From: Occallatibacter riparius
GTDB taxonomy: Bacteria; Acidobacteriota; Terriglobia; Terriglobales; Acidobacteriaceae
Assembly: GCF_025264625.1 (NCBI RefSeq)
Contig: NZ_CP093313.1
Coordinates: 4,774,001 to 4,838,000 of the forward strand
Direction: 5' to 3'
Length of the DNA: 64,000 bases
This document shows positions 24,539 through 33,051 of this stretch, piece by piece; within the stretch, counting starts at the first letter, position 1, and every line of letters begins with the position of its first letter. The notes under the pieces were generated by a model. That model had not been told where the DNA came from. It saw only the letters and a program-made list of their open reading frames with translations, and did not search any database. A program made the translations under genes and the position numbers.

Positions 24539-26371
24539 TTAGTCTACCCCGCCGCCCGGTTCAATGCGGAGATTAAGTACCTGGAACCCCGACAGCACTC
24601 CTCCCGCCGCCGCCGCCGCCGCCACCTGCGCCGACTCCCCATTCAGCGAAACATCCTGCGCCGCCCGCATCGGCTCCAGCGCATTGGCCATCGAGATCGG
24701 CACGCTCGAAAGCGTCTGGCCCTGCATTCCCGCCTGCGTCTCGGGCACCAGCAGGCTTACATACACCCGGTCCTGCGGATGTTGATTCCGCGCTTCCGCC
24801 AGCGCCGTCTGCATGTCTGATGGCCGCGGTATCATCTTCGGCTGCGATAACGTCCTGTCCAGCGTCCCCGCATCCGATACCAGCACCCGCACATTTCCAC
24901 CCTGCAGCCGAGCCGGAACCTTGAACGAGATCCGCACATTCTTCTCCGGCTGCTGCCACGGCCTGAGGGTCGCCTCCACCGTCACCGTATCGCCGGGGTG
25001 CACAATATTTCCCGACGTGAACCGCGCCGAAGCCAGTTCCACCGACGCCCGGTGCGGGATCGCCTCCACCTTGAGATTCACCCCCCGAATCGCGCCAAGC
25101 CGCGCTCCATTCGTATAGAGCTTCTGGAACCGATCTGCCGACAGCAGCGCCGCGGCAAGCTGCGGAGGCAGTCCCTCCGACCCCCCAGCCCACACATCCA
25201 CCGGTGACGCCGGATATCCATCCACGTCGATCGTGCCCGTCACGTGATAGCTGTTATCGGCCCCGCTCTCATTCGTCTGCAGCAGAACCTCGTACATGCT
25301 CACCAGCACGGCCTGCGACGTGAGGGAAGGCAAGTCCAGCACCTCGATATTGAGGTTGCGCGTCTTCTTCCCGGAGTGCACCGCTATGTGCACCGGAATC
25401 GTCTGCGCAGTAGCGCCCAGTACTCCCCGGATGGCCGCATCGCGATCTTCGGTAAATGCGCCAATGCGCTCGCCCGTATTCACGATTTTGAAGGCGTTCA
25501 GCGGCGATGCCAGGGTAGCCACCACCTCGGTAGCAGTCATCGGAAGCGAAACCGGCCCCGCCTGTTGAAGGGGATGCCCGCAGGCCAGAAGCTGTTTGAG
25601 GTCGACATAGGTAACGGTGCACGTCGCCGCAATCTCCAGGTCGCCCCCCACCAGCAGCGCGCTCACCGCCGATCCCGGAACGATGCTTGCCGCTGCAGCA
25701 GCTGAAATCTTATCGGACTTAGACGTCCCTCCGCCTCCGGCTGCAACCGTTTCCAGCCCCGTGCCCTCCATCTTCTGCTGCCACAGCTTGATCGCCTCGG
25801 GATGAAAACCGCTCATCACCAGTGGCGTCTCCATTGGCAAAAAGGCCGGCTCCTCGCCCATCGGCCCGGTGTCCTTCTTCCGCTGCAACTCGGCCACGCG
25901 CGTCTGCTCGCCCACCGGGATATCGCGCACCTCGAGCATCTGTGCAATCGGCGTAATGCCGGCAATGGGGTCCTTGCTGAACTGCCCGATCCGGTACGAC
26001 AGCGATCCCAGCAGCTTGTCGCCCACATATACCGGGCTGCCGCTCATTCCCGCTACTACGCCCGTGTACTCCGGCTTGGTGCCGTGGAGCTGCGCCAGAA
26101 TCATGTCGTGCCCCGGGCCCCGTGCGCCCTTGAGCACTCCCAGAATCTCCACCTGCATGGGCTCCGGCTTGGTCCCGGTGAACACCGTCCAAGCGGTCGC
26201 CATCAGTCCACGATGGACCTCGCTCAGCGGGAAGAATCCGCCCGTCGAAGGCGGCGGTCCAGCCGCCGAAGTGGCCGCAAGGTTCGCAGATTGAGAAAGA
26301 AGCGTGCCGGGCAGGGCAGTGCCCGCCAGAACGGCGGCAGCCAAAATGAGGGGGAGCCGGATGTCCTTCAT
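24539..26371 (-). CDS. SpoIVB-like (peptidase S55 type) exported protein
   Basis: 610 residues with a signal peptide (LILAAAVLAGTALPGTLLSQ). Residues ~35-280 contain the S55-type segment with the serine motif GMSGSPVYVG and an earlier HRGLMATAWTVF segment that may hold the catalytic His. SpoIVB cleaves regulatory proteins in spore formers; here the lineage does not sporulate, so the role is open. The C-terminal ~300 residues are beta-rich and unassigned. ATG 26371 is preferred over GTG 26383. It is divergent from the VWFA-domain gene. Confidence 0.78.
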   Translation of the reverse strand: MKDIRLPLILAAAVLAGTALPGTLLSQSANLAATSAAGPPPSTGGFFPLSEVHRGLMATAWTVFTGTKPEPMQVEILGVLKGARGPGHDMILAQLHGTKPEYTGVVAGMSGSPVYVGDKLLGSLSYRIGQFSKDPIAGITPIAQMLEVRDIPVGEQTRVAELQRKKDTGPMGEEPAFLPMETPLVMSGFHPEAIKLWQQKMEGTGLETVAAGGGGTSKSDKISAAAAASIVPGSAVSALLVGGDLEIAATCTVTYVDLKQLLACGHPLQQAGPVSLPMTATEVVATLASPLNAFKIVNTGERIGAFTEDRDAAIRGVLGATAQTIPVHIAVHSGKKTRNLNIEVLDLPSLTSQAVLVSMYEVLLQTNESGADNSYHVTGTIDVDGYPASPVDVWAGGSEGLPPQLAAALLSADRFQKLYTNGARLGAIRGVNLKVEAIPHRASVELASARFTSGNIVHPGDTVTVEATLRPWQQPEKNVRISFKVPARLQGGNVRVLVSDAGTLDRTLSQPKMIPRPSDMQTALAEARNQHPQDRVYVSLLVPETQAGMQGQTLSSVPISMANALEPMRAAQDVSLNGESAQVAAAAAAGGVLSGFQVLNLRIEPGGGVD

Positions 26372-26526
26372 GCCGATTTCCACGTCTATTAAATGTAAAC
26401 CGGCTCTCCGGCCCGCTGTGTGAGCTCAAATACAGTACTGCTTCCACGGGAAGCGCAAAGGCCACGAGCCCCGGTTCTATCTAGAATGAGTCATATCCGC
26501 GTATGCTGTTGAGCACAGAGGTCGCC

Positions 26527-27729
26527 ATGCCCAGGAAGTATCTGATGCCGTATCTTCGTCACCGCCTGCACATTTGCACGTTATTTATTCTCGCCGCCCT
26601 TGCCGCGGCTCCCCTGATCGCGAGTGCGCAGGCCCCTGCGCCCGCGCCGCAAAAGCCTCAAACACCCGACCAGACCTCTCCTGACTCAGGCGGCCCCACC
26701 GGCGACAACGGCTCCATCGCGCTGCCCAAGAAAAAGGAATCCGACACGCCGCCTCCTGCGCCTGCCGAGCCCAAGTTCAAGAATCCTGCCAACGCCCCCA
26801 CCTACAACCTGCGAGTCGAAGTTCCCGAAGTCACCGTCGACGTGGGCGTCATCATCGACAAGACCCACCAGTTCGTCCCCGGCCTCAAGCCCGCCAATTT
26901 CAAAGTCTTCGAAGACGGCGTGGAGCAGAAGGTGATCGGCTTCAAGCGCGTCGAGGCGCCCATCACCGTGCTGATGCTCTGCGAATTCGCCGGCAGCAAT
27001 TACACCTACGCGTTCCAGTACGACATGCTCAACGCCGCCTGGGTCTTCGCCTCGCAACTCCGCCCCGACGACTACGCCGCGCTCATGACCTACGACATGC
27101 GCACGCACATCATCTCGGACTTCACGCAGGACAAGCGCCAGGTCTTCGAAGCCATCCGCCAGCTCATGATTCCCGGATTCAACGAGCGGAACATGTTCGA
27201 CGCCGTGTCCGAGGCAATGGACCGGCTGAGCCGCGTGGAAGGGCGGAAGTATATTGTCCTGATCGGATCGGGCCGCGACACCTTCTCAAAGCTCACCTGG
27301 GACCAGTTCCGCAAGAAGGTAGCGAACTCGAAAGATATCACCATCTACACCGTTTCGACCGGAGGAGCCCTCCGCGCCATCACTGAAGGCCGCCCCGGCT
27401 GGGGCAACGAAATGCGCGATATGGATTACCTCCAGGCCGACAACGAAATGAAGACCATCGCCAACATGACCGGAGGCAACTCGTACTTTCCGCGGTTCGA
27501 GGGTGAGCTCCCTGAGGATTTTGCGGATATCAACAAGAACATCCGCTCCAAGTACGAGCTGGTCTACCACCCCACCAATCCCAAGCAGGACGGCACCTAT
27601 CGCAAGCTGCGCGTGGAACTGGTGGACGACGAAGGCAAGCCGCTGCACTTTCAGGACGAGAAGCACAAGCCGCTCAAGTACCAGATCATCACCCGCGACG
27701 GCTACCGCGCCCGCCCCGAAGTGGAATAA
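26527..27729 (+). CDS. VWFA-related acidobacterial domain protein, exported
   Basis: 400 residues. A signal peptide is followed by a Pro/Ala-rich linker (to ~80), a beta-strand region with VPGLKPANFKVFEDGVEQKV, and a von Willebrand A-like domain, as in the TIGR03436 family typical of soil acidobacteria. The MIDAS motif DxSxS expected after ITVLML is replaced by CEFAGSN, so metal binding by that site is unlikely. Function of the family is unknown; it is extracytoplasmic. ATG 26527 is chosen because GAGG lies 5 bases upstream. Confidence 0.88.
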   Translation: MPRKYLMPYLRHRLHICTLFILAALAAAPLIASAQAPAPAPQKPQTPDQTSPDSGGPTGDNGSIALPKKKESDTPPPAPAEPKFKNPANAPTYNLRVEVPEVTVDVGVIIDKTHQFVPGLKPANFKVFEDGVEQKVIGFKRVEAPITVLMLCEFAGSNYTYAFQYDMLNAAWVFASQLRPDDYAALMTYDMRTHIISDFTQDKRQVFEAIRQLMIPGFNERNMFDAVSEAMDRLSRVEGRKYIVLIGSGRDTFSKLTWDQFRKKVANSKDITIYTVSTGGALRAITEGRPGWGNEMRDMDYLQADNEMKTIANMTGGNSYFPRFEGELPEDFADINKNIRSKYELVYHPTNPKQDGTYRKLRVELVDDEGKPLHFQDEKHKPLKYQIITRDGYRARPEVE

Positions 27730-27832
27730 AAAAGCGAATTAGGTCATCCGCAAAAGCGTGAAGGAGCGAAACTGCAACGCCAAATGCGCTCGCCAGATCG
27801 CTCCTTCACTGCTTCACTGTCTCACCTCCGGG

Positions 27833-28119
27833 CTTCGTATTAGGGCTTTGCATGTCCTAACGGGCCGAAAACTTACTGAGGGTTCGTATCAGGGGCTGAT
27901 TTTAATCAGCCCACCAACCGGCCCGAAAAGTACCTGGGCTTTAGCCCCCGTCCGGCCGGTTGATCTCGCCCACACCGCCTGCACGCAGGCCCGCTGCTTT
28001 GTATCAGGGCTCTCGACTTGCGAAGCTCGGTGAAAAACTCTGGTAAGGGTGCTTCGTATCAGGGGCTGATTTCAATCAGCGCGCAAGCTGCACCATAAAC
28101 ACTTGAGCTTTAGCCTCCG
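27833..28119. repeat. REP-like repeats on one side of the RAYT gene
   Basis: Four units start TTCGTATYAGGG or TTTGTATCAGGG (27834, 27883, 27998, 28052). Two units contain the near-perfect stem GGCTGATTTCAATCAGCC (27895-27912, with TTTAATCAGCC, and 28063-28080). Units end with a second hairpin of the type GGGCTTTAGCCCCCG. Confidence 0.8.
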
Positions 28120-28142
28120 CCACGCTTCTTCATCCGTGCCAG

Positions 28143-28589
28143 TTAGGCATAACAATACGGCCACTCGTCAGGGGCCGGCGCAAGTCCGGCCTTCACCGGA
28201 TTCTGGGCGATGTAGGCCCTATGCTGTGCCAGGCTCCTCTCATCCATCACCCGAACTTCGGAGTACCCTTTCTGCCAGACCTCGCCAAGGTATCCCGCCT
28301 CTTTTTTCAGTAGATACGAGAATCCACCTTTGACCAGTTGCATGGCCTTCTCAATCGACATGCCATCCCTCACCTCCACCAGCAGATGAAGATGGTTAGG
28401 CATCACAACGAAATCGAGCACGCGGAATCTGCTGGCCGTCGCGCACGTCCGCAACACTTCAATCAGAAGCGTCGCGTTTCGCTCAGACTGAAGCAGGAAC
28501 TTCCCTTGAAACGTATTGGTCGTAGCGAAAAAGATCCGGGCTCGGGACACGATATCCGCAGAATCAGCATTGCGAGCAGGCCTCGCCAT
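28143..28589 (-). CDS. REP-associated tyrosine transposase (RAYT, Y1/TnpA-REP family)
   Basis: 148 residues. The HUH motif is VVMPNHLHLLVEV, and the catalytic Tyr is the one in QHRAYIAQNPVKAGL. KKEAGYLGEVWQKGYSEVRV is also typical of the Y1 family. RAYTs are single-copy, domesticated relatives of IS200/IS605 transposases that nick REP hairpins. This one lies between REP-like units on both sides. ATG 28589 (MARPARNADS) gives the usual RAYT N terminus; 28607 is possible. The domain looks intact. Confidence 0.93.
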   Translation of the reverse strand: MARPARNADSADIVSRARIFFATTNTFQGKFLLQSERNATLLIEVLRTCATASRFRVLDFVVMPNHLHLLVEVRDGMSIEKAMQLVKGGFSYLLKKEAGYLGEVWQKGYSEVRVMDERSLAQHRAYIAQNPVKAGLAPAPDEWPYCYA

Positions 28590-28626
28590 AGGTTTACGCA
28601 ACTCCAATTCTAGAAATCAGGTTAGG

Positions 28627-28740
28627 CTGCAAACACCTTCTGCTTCGTATTCTGCAAACACCTTTTGCTTCGTATCAGGGGCTGATTTCAATCAGCCCGT
28701 TCACCGGCCCAATAAGGACCTGGGGCTTTAGCCCCCGTGG
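28627..28740. repeat. REP-like repeats on the other side of the RAYT gene
   Basis: A 24-bp direct repeat (CTGCAAACACCTTYTGCTTCGTAT at 28627-28650 and 28652-28675) runs into a full unit at 28669-28740. That unit has the GGCTGATTTCAATCAGCC hairpin and a terminal GGGGCTTTAGCCCC hairpin. Confidence 0.8.
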
Positions 28741-28911
28741 GGAATCTCCGCGCTGCAACGTAAAAGCGGGATGCAGAGAGTGAACTCCGCATCCCGCCTT
28801 TCCTTTGCGGGTCGAGAGACATATCGGAGCGGGTTAGGCCCCATTCAGGTAGACAAACCCTCGATCTCCCGAGGCCAGGCCCCGAGAGCTCGCGCAGCCG
28901 GTCCAGCCCTG

Positions 28912-29175
28912 CTAGAACTGGTGGAAGATGTCGTAAATGTAGTAGCCGATTACGAACACCGTGGCCACGGCGGTAACCGTCACCATGGCACGAAACACCG
29001 GCTGCACCTTATTGACTTTGGTGACGATGGCTGCCTGGGCCGCACGTTCATGGCTGAAGGCATCGTCGATGAAGATCTGGTCCTCTTCGTCGCGCTCCAG
29101 CCGTGAGCGATAGATCCAGACGGCCGCAGAAATCACAACTAATGCACCCCATACCGTCCACATGACGGGTACCAT
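28912..29175 (-). CDS. Small two-helix membrane protein of unknown function
   Basis: 87 residues with an N-terminal TM (VMWTVWGALVVISAAVWIY), a cytosolic charged middle (RSRLERDEEDQIFIDDAFSHE) and a C-terminal TM (AMVTVTAVATVFVIGYYIY). A textbook GGAGG 5 bases before ATG 29175 sets the start and rules out the longer frame to 29265. It is divergent from erpA, with a CRP/FNR-type site in the shared ~310 bp region. The family was not recognised; the shape recalls small respiratory accessory proteins, which is a guess. Confidence 0.7.
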   Translation of the reverse strand: MVPVMWTVWGALVVISAAVWIYRSRLERDEEDQIFIDDAFSHERAAQAAIVTKVNKVQPVFRAMVTVTAVATVFVIGYYIYDIFHQF

Positions 29176-29288
29176 AACCACCTCCGGAACTTTCCGGTCC
29201 CAGAACCCGCGCCCGTAAAGGAACCGCGGATCGTGAGTGCAGGGGCCCTTACGGTCCACCATCATAGCGCTGGTTCAGCTCAGGTAAC

Positions 29289-29302
29289 GTGACAAAGATC
29301 AC
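29289..29302. promoter_or_regulatory. CRP/FNR-type operator (GTGA-N6-TCAC)
   Basis: GTGACAAAGATCAC, a perfect dyad core, in the intergenic region between the small membrane protein gene and erpA. Two more copies of the pattern lie near 63.4 kb. Confidence 0.55.
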
Positions 29303-29488
29303 TGTCGTTTGTATTGCGAAAACGTCTTAATAAGGAGTTCTCAGGTCCAAATCGGAAGCCGGATAGATTCCGAAGCCGATTCCGGACCTGTAGCATCCAA
29401 TGGAACGGCTGCGGGATCAGGTCTTGTGTCGGATTTCCCGGGCCGGTAAACTAGCAATAGGACAGAATTTCACGTTTTGGGAGAAAAC

Positions 29489-29857
29489 ATGGCCACCACA
29501 GCCACCGTACCCGCTCAGGAAACCAAAAAGGCGCCCCTTGTGCTGACGCCCCAGGCTATCGCGAAGGTCCGCGAAATCATGGCGACCCAGGATCCGATCC
29601 CGGCCGGGCTGCGCATCGGCGTGGTCGGCGGAGGCTGCTCCGGCTTCCAGTACTCCATGGCCTTCGAGAACCAGGGCGGCATGATGGATAAGGTCTTCAG
29701 CTTCGATGACCTGAAAGTCTTTGTCGACGCCACGTCGCTGATGTACCTGAACGGCTGCACGGTCGATTACGTCGAGACCCTCGAAGCCGCCGGCTTCAAG
29801 TTCGACAACCCCCAGGTGAAGTCCACCTGCGGTTGCGGCTCCTCGTTCAACGTCTAA
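29489..29857 (+). CDS. erpA: Iron-sulfur cluster insertion protein (ErpA/HesB/IscA family)
   Basis: 122 residues. The three conserved cysteines are present: one in GGGCSGFQYSM and two in the C-terminal STCGCGSSF. It binds and delivers Fe-S clusters to apo-proteins. GGGAG 6 bases before ATG 29489 supports this start; the frame is open to 29477. It ends in a strong terminator, so it is likely monocistronic. Confidence 0.95.
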   Translation: MATTATVPAQETKKAPLVLTPQAIAKVREIMATQDPIPAGLRIGVVGGGCSGFQYSMAFENQGGMMDKVFSFDDLKVFVDATSLMYLNGCTVDYVETLEAAGFKFDNPQVKSTCGCGSSFNV

Positions 29858-29878
29858 GCCTTAGTTCCTCGCACAGAA

Positions 29879-29912
29879 GCCCGCCCCCCCCCCCCGAGGC
29901 GGGCTTTCTCAT
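29879..29912 (+). terminator. Rho-independent terminator of erpA with poly-C loop
   Basis: GCCCGCC (29879-29885) and GGCGGGC (29898-29904) enclose a loop made almost only of C, followed by TTTCTCATT. Confidence 0.85.
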
Positions 29913-29927
29913 TCAGTTTTGAAAGGG

Positions 29928-29985
29928 CACCACTTCAGTGGGTGCCGTTGAGCTGCGCGGAACGAACGAGGCTTTAGCCGCTGAG
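29928..29985 (+). repeat. Intergenic hairpin repeat (GGCACCAC..GTGGGTGCC; ..GGCTTTAGCC)
   Basis: GGGCACCAC and GTGGGTGCC form a stem around TTCA, followed by CGAACGAGGCTTTAGCCGCTGAGG. The CTTTAGCC end recalls the ends of the REP-like units at 27.9 and 28.7 kb. Confidence 0.45.
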
Positions 29986-30184
29986 GGATGGCTTTGACCT
30001 GCCAGCCTAACCAGTTCAGTGTTCTTCCGCAGCCTCTGCATTCATCACATCGACCGGTGAGCCCCATCACCGCCACGCCCTCAGTTTGGCCCTATCCTGT
30101 TTCTCAGGCGGCGAGAAACGTCAGCGCGGTTCTGTGCCCGAAAACAGCCCTCCGCATAATCGAAAGCTTAAGGGCCACAGCGAC

Positions 30185-30620
30185 ACCCCCCACCCCCCTG
30201 GCGATCCGGGGATCAGGGCTGGGACAGCGATGAGCAGATCGAAAGGCAGGAAGACCCACCCCCCTCCCCCCCACCAGACATGGCGGGTCAGATGACCTCC
30301 CTCGGAAAAGGGCAGACCACCAGGGCAGAGGGCAGAGCGGCTCTGAAGGGCACCCCCCACCCCCCCGGGTGGAGCATTCGGCGGATGAGGGGAAGGGAGA
30401 CATTCCCACCCCCTCCCCCCTGCCAAGAGCAATGGTGAACCGGAGGGATCCCCCCGATGGCTCGAGGTCAGGGCAAAACGGGCGACTCGGGCGGAAGGCG
30501 ACCCCCCCCTCCCGTGCACCAGAAATGGTGCAAGCAGAAACGGGAGACATATTTCGCGAAGCGTCGGGCTGAATCCGAAACGGAGTACCCCCACCCCCGC
30601 GCCACAAAAAGAAATAGTGA
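30185..30620. repeat. Field of C-tracts with degenerate repeated units
   Basis: Seven C-rich tracts (near 30185, 30255, 30351, 30405, 30450, 30501 and 30588) lie in a gene-free stretch. Four are followed by a related motif of the type CCARAnATGGTG (30272, 30423, 30518, 30602). The best copy is TGCACCA-GAAA-TGGTGCA, a perfect stem with a GAAA loop at 30515-30532. Open frames here are composition artefacts. The minus strand could form G-quadruplexes. Confidence 0.7.
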
Positions 30621-30629
30621 AGTGCCTAC

Positions 30630-30658
30630 TTGACAATCCTCTCGACCGACCCGATACT
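30630..30658 (+). promoter_or_regulatory. Sigma-70-type promoter of the SRPBCC-ArsR operon
   Basis: TTGACA at 30630-30635, a 17-base spacer, then GATACT at 30653-30658. The start codon follows 39 bases after the -10 box. Confidence 0.75.
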
Positions 30659-30697
30659 TAAGCCATAGCTTCAGTGTCTACAGAGGAGGGCAACAAC

Positions 30698-31180
30698 ATG
30701 GCGGACCCCAAGGTTATTCACAGCACCTTTGTTCTCGAGCGCAAATTCTCCAAACCAGCCGCAACCGTCTTCGCGGCGCTGTCAGAACCGGAGAAGGTGA
30801 GGCAGTGGTTCACCGACGAGAAGAACAGTGAGACGCTCGAGTTCTCCCTTCGCTTTGCCGTAGGCGGCTCGCGGCGCCTGGTCTACCGCCTCGGACCGAC
30901 TACGCCGGTAGCAGGCATGGTCATCATCAACGACGGCTACTTCCAGGACATAGTTCCCAACGAGCGCATCGTCACTGCTACCACCATGACCTCGGGTGAC
31001 AAACGCCTGGAAGCCTCCCTCACCACCTTCGAACTTCTGCCTTCCGACGAGGGCACGGACCTGGTCTGCACCGTGCAAGGAGCCTTCTTCGAGGGCCTCG
31101 GTCCCGACCCGGTGGGCCTTATCAAAGCCGGCTGGAACGGCCTGCTCAACAAACTCATGTCCGTCGTGAACGCAGAATGA
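30698..31180 (+). CDS. SRPBCC (AHSA1/START-like) domain protein
   Basis: 160 residues of the Aha1-like SRPBCC fold: FVLERKFSKPAATVFAALSEPEKVRQWF at the start, LRFAVGGSRRLVYRLG in the middle and an amphipathic C-terminal helix (DPVGLIKAGWNGLLNKLMSVV). Such proteins bind hydrophobic ligands in a deep cavity. AGGAGGG 7 bases before ATG 30698 fixes the start. An ArsR-type regulator follows 28 bp later; the pair ArsR/SRPBCC is a common two-gene unit, usually self-regulated. Confidence 0.92.
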   Translation: MADPKVIHSTFVLERKFSKPAATVFAALSEPEKVRQWFTDEKNSETLEFSLRFAVGGSRRLVYRLGPTTPVAGMVIINDGYFQDIVPNERIVTATTMTSGDKRLEASLTTFELLPSDEGTDLVCTVQGAFFEGLGPDPVGLIKAGWNGLLNKLMSVVNAE

Positions 31181-31208
31181 CCGCGGCAAGCGGTCCGCGG
31201 GGGATCCG

Positions 31209-31523
31209 ATGTCCGAAAGCATCAACATCGATCGGCTGTTTCACGCCCTGGGAGATCCGACGCGGCGCGCTATTCTCGATCGTCTGAGGGAGCGCCCGCT
31301 GTCTGTCTCTAGGCTCGCTGAACCGCTCGGGATCACGCTCACAGCGGTGATGCAGCACCTTCAGATTTTGGAGGAGTGCGGCCTCGCGCACACGGAGAAG
31401 GTCGGCCGCGTGCGTACCTGCCGCATCGGCACGGCAGGCTTCGACGCGCTGGAGAAGTGGGTGAAAGAGCACCGCACCGCCTGGGATCAGCAGCTGGATC
31501 GCTTGGGCGAGCTGTTGGAGTAG
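31209..31523 (+). CDS. ArsR/SmtB-family winged-helix regulator
   Basis: 104 residues, one winged-helix domain: LFHALGDPTRRAILDRLRERPLSVSRLAEPLGITLTAVMQHLQILEECGL. No metal-binding cysteines of the classic ArsR (ELCVCDL) type are present, so it likely senses something else or is regulated through its partner. It is the second gene after the SRPBCC protein. Confidence 0.93.
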   Translation: MSESINIDRLFHALGDPTRRAILDRLRERPLSVSRLAEPLGITLTAVMQHLQILEECGLAHTEKVGRVRTCRIGTAGFDALEKWVKEHRTAWDQQLDRLGELLE

Positions 31524-31565
31524 GGCGCTGATATGACTGTTGCGGTCCGGCAAAGAGAGAAGTGA

Positions 31566-33005
31566 TCAGGCGATCTGCGGCTGCAGAATCGCTTCGATCA
31601 CGTCGGCAGCGGAGTAGGTGTGCTCGCCCGGCCGCAAGTAGCGCGCGACAGTATTGATGTCGTCGCCGAGCGTGACCAGTGGTGGCTCAACCACGCCGTC
31701 CGTGCGAAGCTGGGCATGGCCAATATTGGCCAGCAGGGCATTGCACAGGCACTTCCTGCCGACGGTAGCTTCTTCCGCGCCGCCTTTGGCGACGTAACAG
31801 GAGAGGGGCTCCGCGGAGCAGCGCCACGCGAGTTCGCCGTCCGCACGGACATAGGGTTCGCGCAGGAGGCCGACGTCGCAGAGGCGCGGACGCAGCGCGG
31901 CCACTGCGGAATCAGAGGCAGTTCCGGCGAGTTGGGCGACTTTGAAGGGAAATCCGGTCGGCGAAGCGAGCGGGTCCGTGAGGACGCGGCCAGTTCCAGC
32001 GACGGCCTGGGCGAGCAACTCACGCTTCAAGTCGGAACGGAGACCGGATTCTTCGCTGAAGGCGAACGCGGTGCCCACCTGGACGCCGGACGCGCCCTCC
32101 GCCAGTGCTTCGGCGAGCTTCTCAGGGCTGCCGTATCCTCCGGCAAGCCAGAAGGGAACGCCGAGAGCGCGCATTTCAGCCAAGTTCACGCGGTCACGAT
32201 CGCCGTAGAGTGGCTCGCCGCTCGCGTTGAGTTGCAGCTTGCCGCGAGGCGGGGCGTTGTGTCCGCCGGCGGTGGGGCCTTCCACGACGAATCCATCGAC
32301 GCGGCCGGAGGCGCGGCGCAGCAAGCTGGCGGCCAGAGTGTGGGACGAAACAATCGCGAGGAAAGTCGGGCGAGTGAGGGACGGCAGAGGCGCATCGTCG
32401 GCGTAGTCGGCCGGGTCGAATCTGACCGTTGCGTCTGCTGTGTGCTCGGTGCCTCCGCCGGAGACGGAAAGACGATACTCAGCCGGCCGGCGCGCCGCGA
32501 AGGCGTCGAGAATTCCCGGAACCTGGGAGGGGATTCCGGCGCCCATCAGGACGTAGCCCACGCCGGCGAGCATCGCTCCGTAGATGGAGGCGAGGTGGGG
32601 GAGCTGGACTTTCTCCAGGAAGTTGATGCCGACTGGGTTCTGATGGCCCTCGCGGGCGAGGAAGACCTCAGCGAAATTGGCGGCCATGCAGAGCTCAACG
32701 AGCTTGCGAGGCTGGCGGTGGCTGTGGAGCGGCAGGGCCGGGTAGGGCTGCGTGGCGGGCTTGCCGCCCGCAATGAAGAATTCGTCGAGGATGCGGCGGG
32801 CGACAGCGGGGAAGGGAAAAGCAGCGAGGGCGCGGCGCATGGCGCCGCTCGGGTCGCCGTCGGCGAGACGGCGCACGAGGACCTGGTCGAGCGCGGTGCC
32901 CGAAACTACGCCGAGCTGGGCGGTCAGGGAGACGGCCTGGGCCAGCCGCCAGTTCGAGATGCCGACACCCATGCCGCCCTGAATGATCGTGGGGACTTTA
33001 AACAT
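31566..33005 (-). CDS. Nitronate monooxygenase-like (2-nitropropane dioxygenase family) flavoenzyme
   Basis: 479 residues with a TIM-barrel FMN fold: IIQGGMGVGISNWRLA at the N terminus, VVEGPTAGGHNAPP with the catalytic-type His, LAGGYGSPEKLAEALAEGASGVQVGTAFAFSEESG for phosphate binding. It is longer than ordinary nitronate monooxygenases (~320-360) because of a ~110-residue C-terminal part with several cysteines (LCDVG, WRCSAEPLSCY, GRKCLCNALL). This resembles the PfaD-like and related long forms. Substrate unknown. Confidence 0.85.
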   Translation of the reverse strand: MFKVPTIIQGGMGVGISNWRLAQAVSLTAQLGVVSGTALDQVLVRRLADGDPSGAMRRALAAFPFPAVARRILDEFFIAGGKPATQPYPALPLHSHRQPRKLVELCMAANFAEVFLAREGHQNPVGINFLEKVQLPHLASIYGAMLAGVGYVLMGAGIPSQVPGILDAFAARRPAEYRLSVSGGGTEHTADATVRFDPADYADDAPLPSLTRPTFLAIVSSHTLAASLLRRASGRVDGFVVEGPTAGGHNAPPRGKLQLNASGEPLYGDRDRVNLAEMRALGVPFWLAGGYGSPEKLAEALAEGASGVQVGTAFAFSEESGLRSDLKRELLAQAVAGTGRVLTDPLASPTGFPFKVAQLAGTASDSAVAALRPRLCDVGLLREPYVRADGELAWRCSAEPLSCYVAKGGAEEATVGRKCLCNALLANIGHAQLRTDGVVEPPLVTLGDDINTVARYLRPGEHTYSAADVIEAILQPQIA

Positions 33006-33051
33006 CGGTAGATTCTCTCATCCAACACGGCGAGGGAGTTCGTGACGGGGC

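Noticed and set aside
30104..30636. Two overlapping minus-strand frames of ~170 codons in the C-tract field
   Set aside because: Gly/Pro/Ser-rich artefacts of the C-tracts, without a ribosome site or domain.
31620..33011. A 463-codon open frame opposite the nitronate monooxygenase-like gene
   Set aside because: Antisense shadow; composition is set by the codon bias of the real gene.
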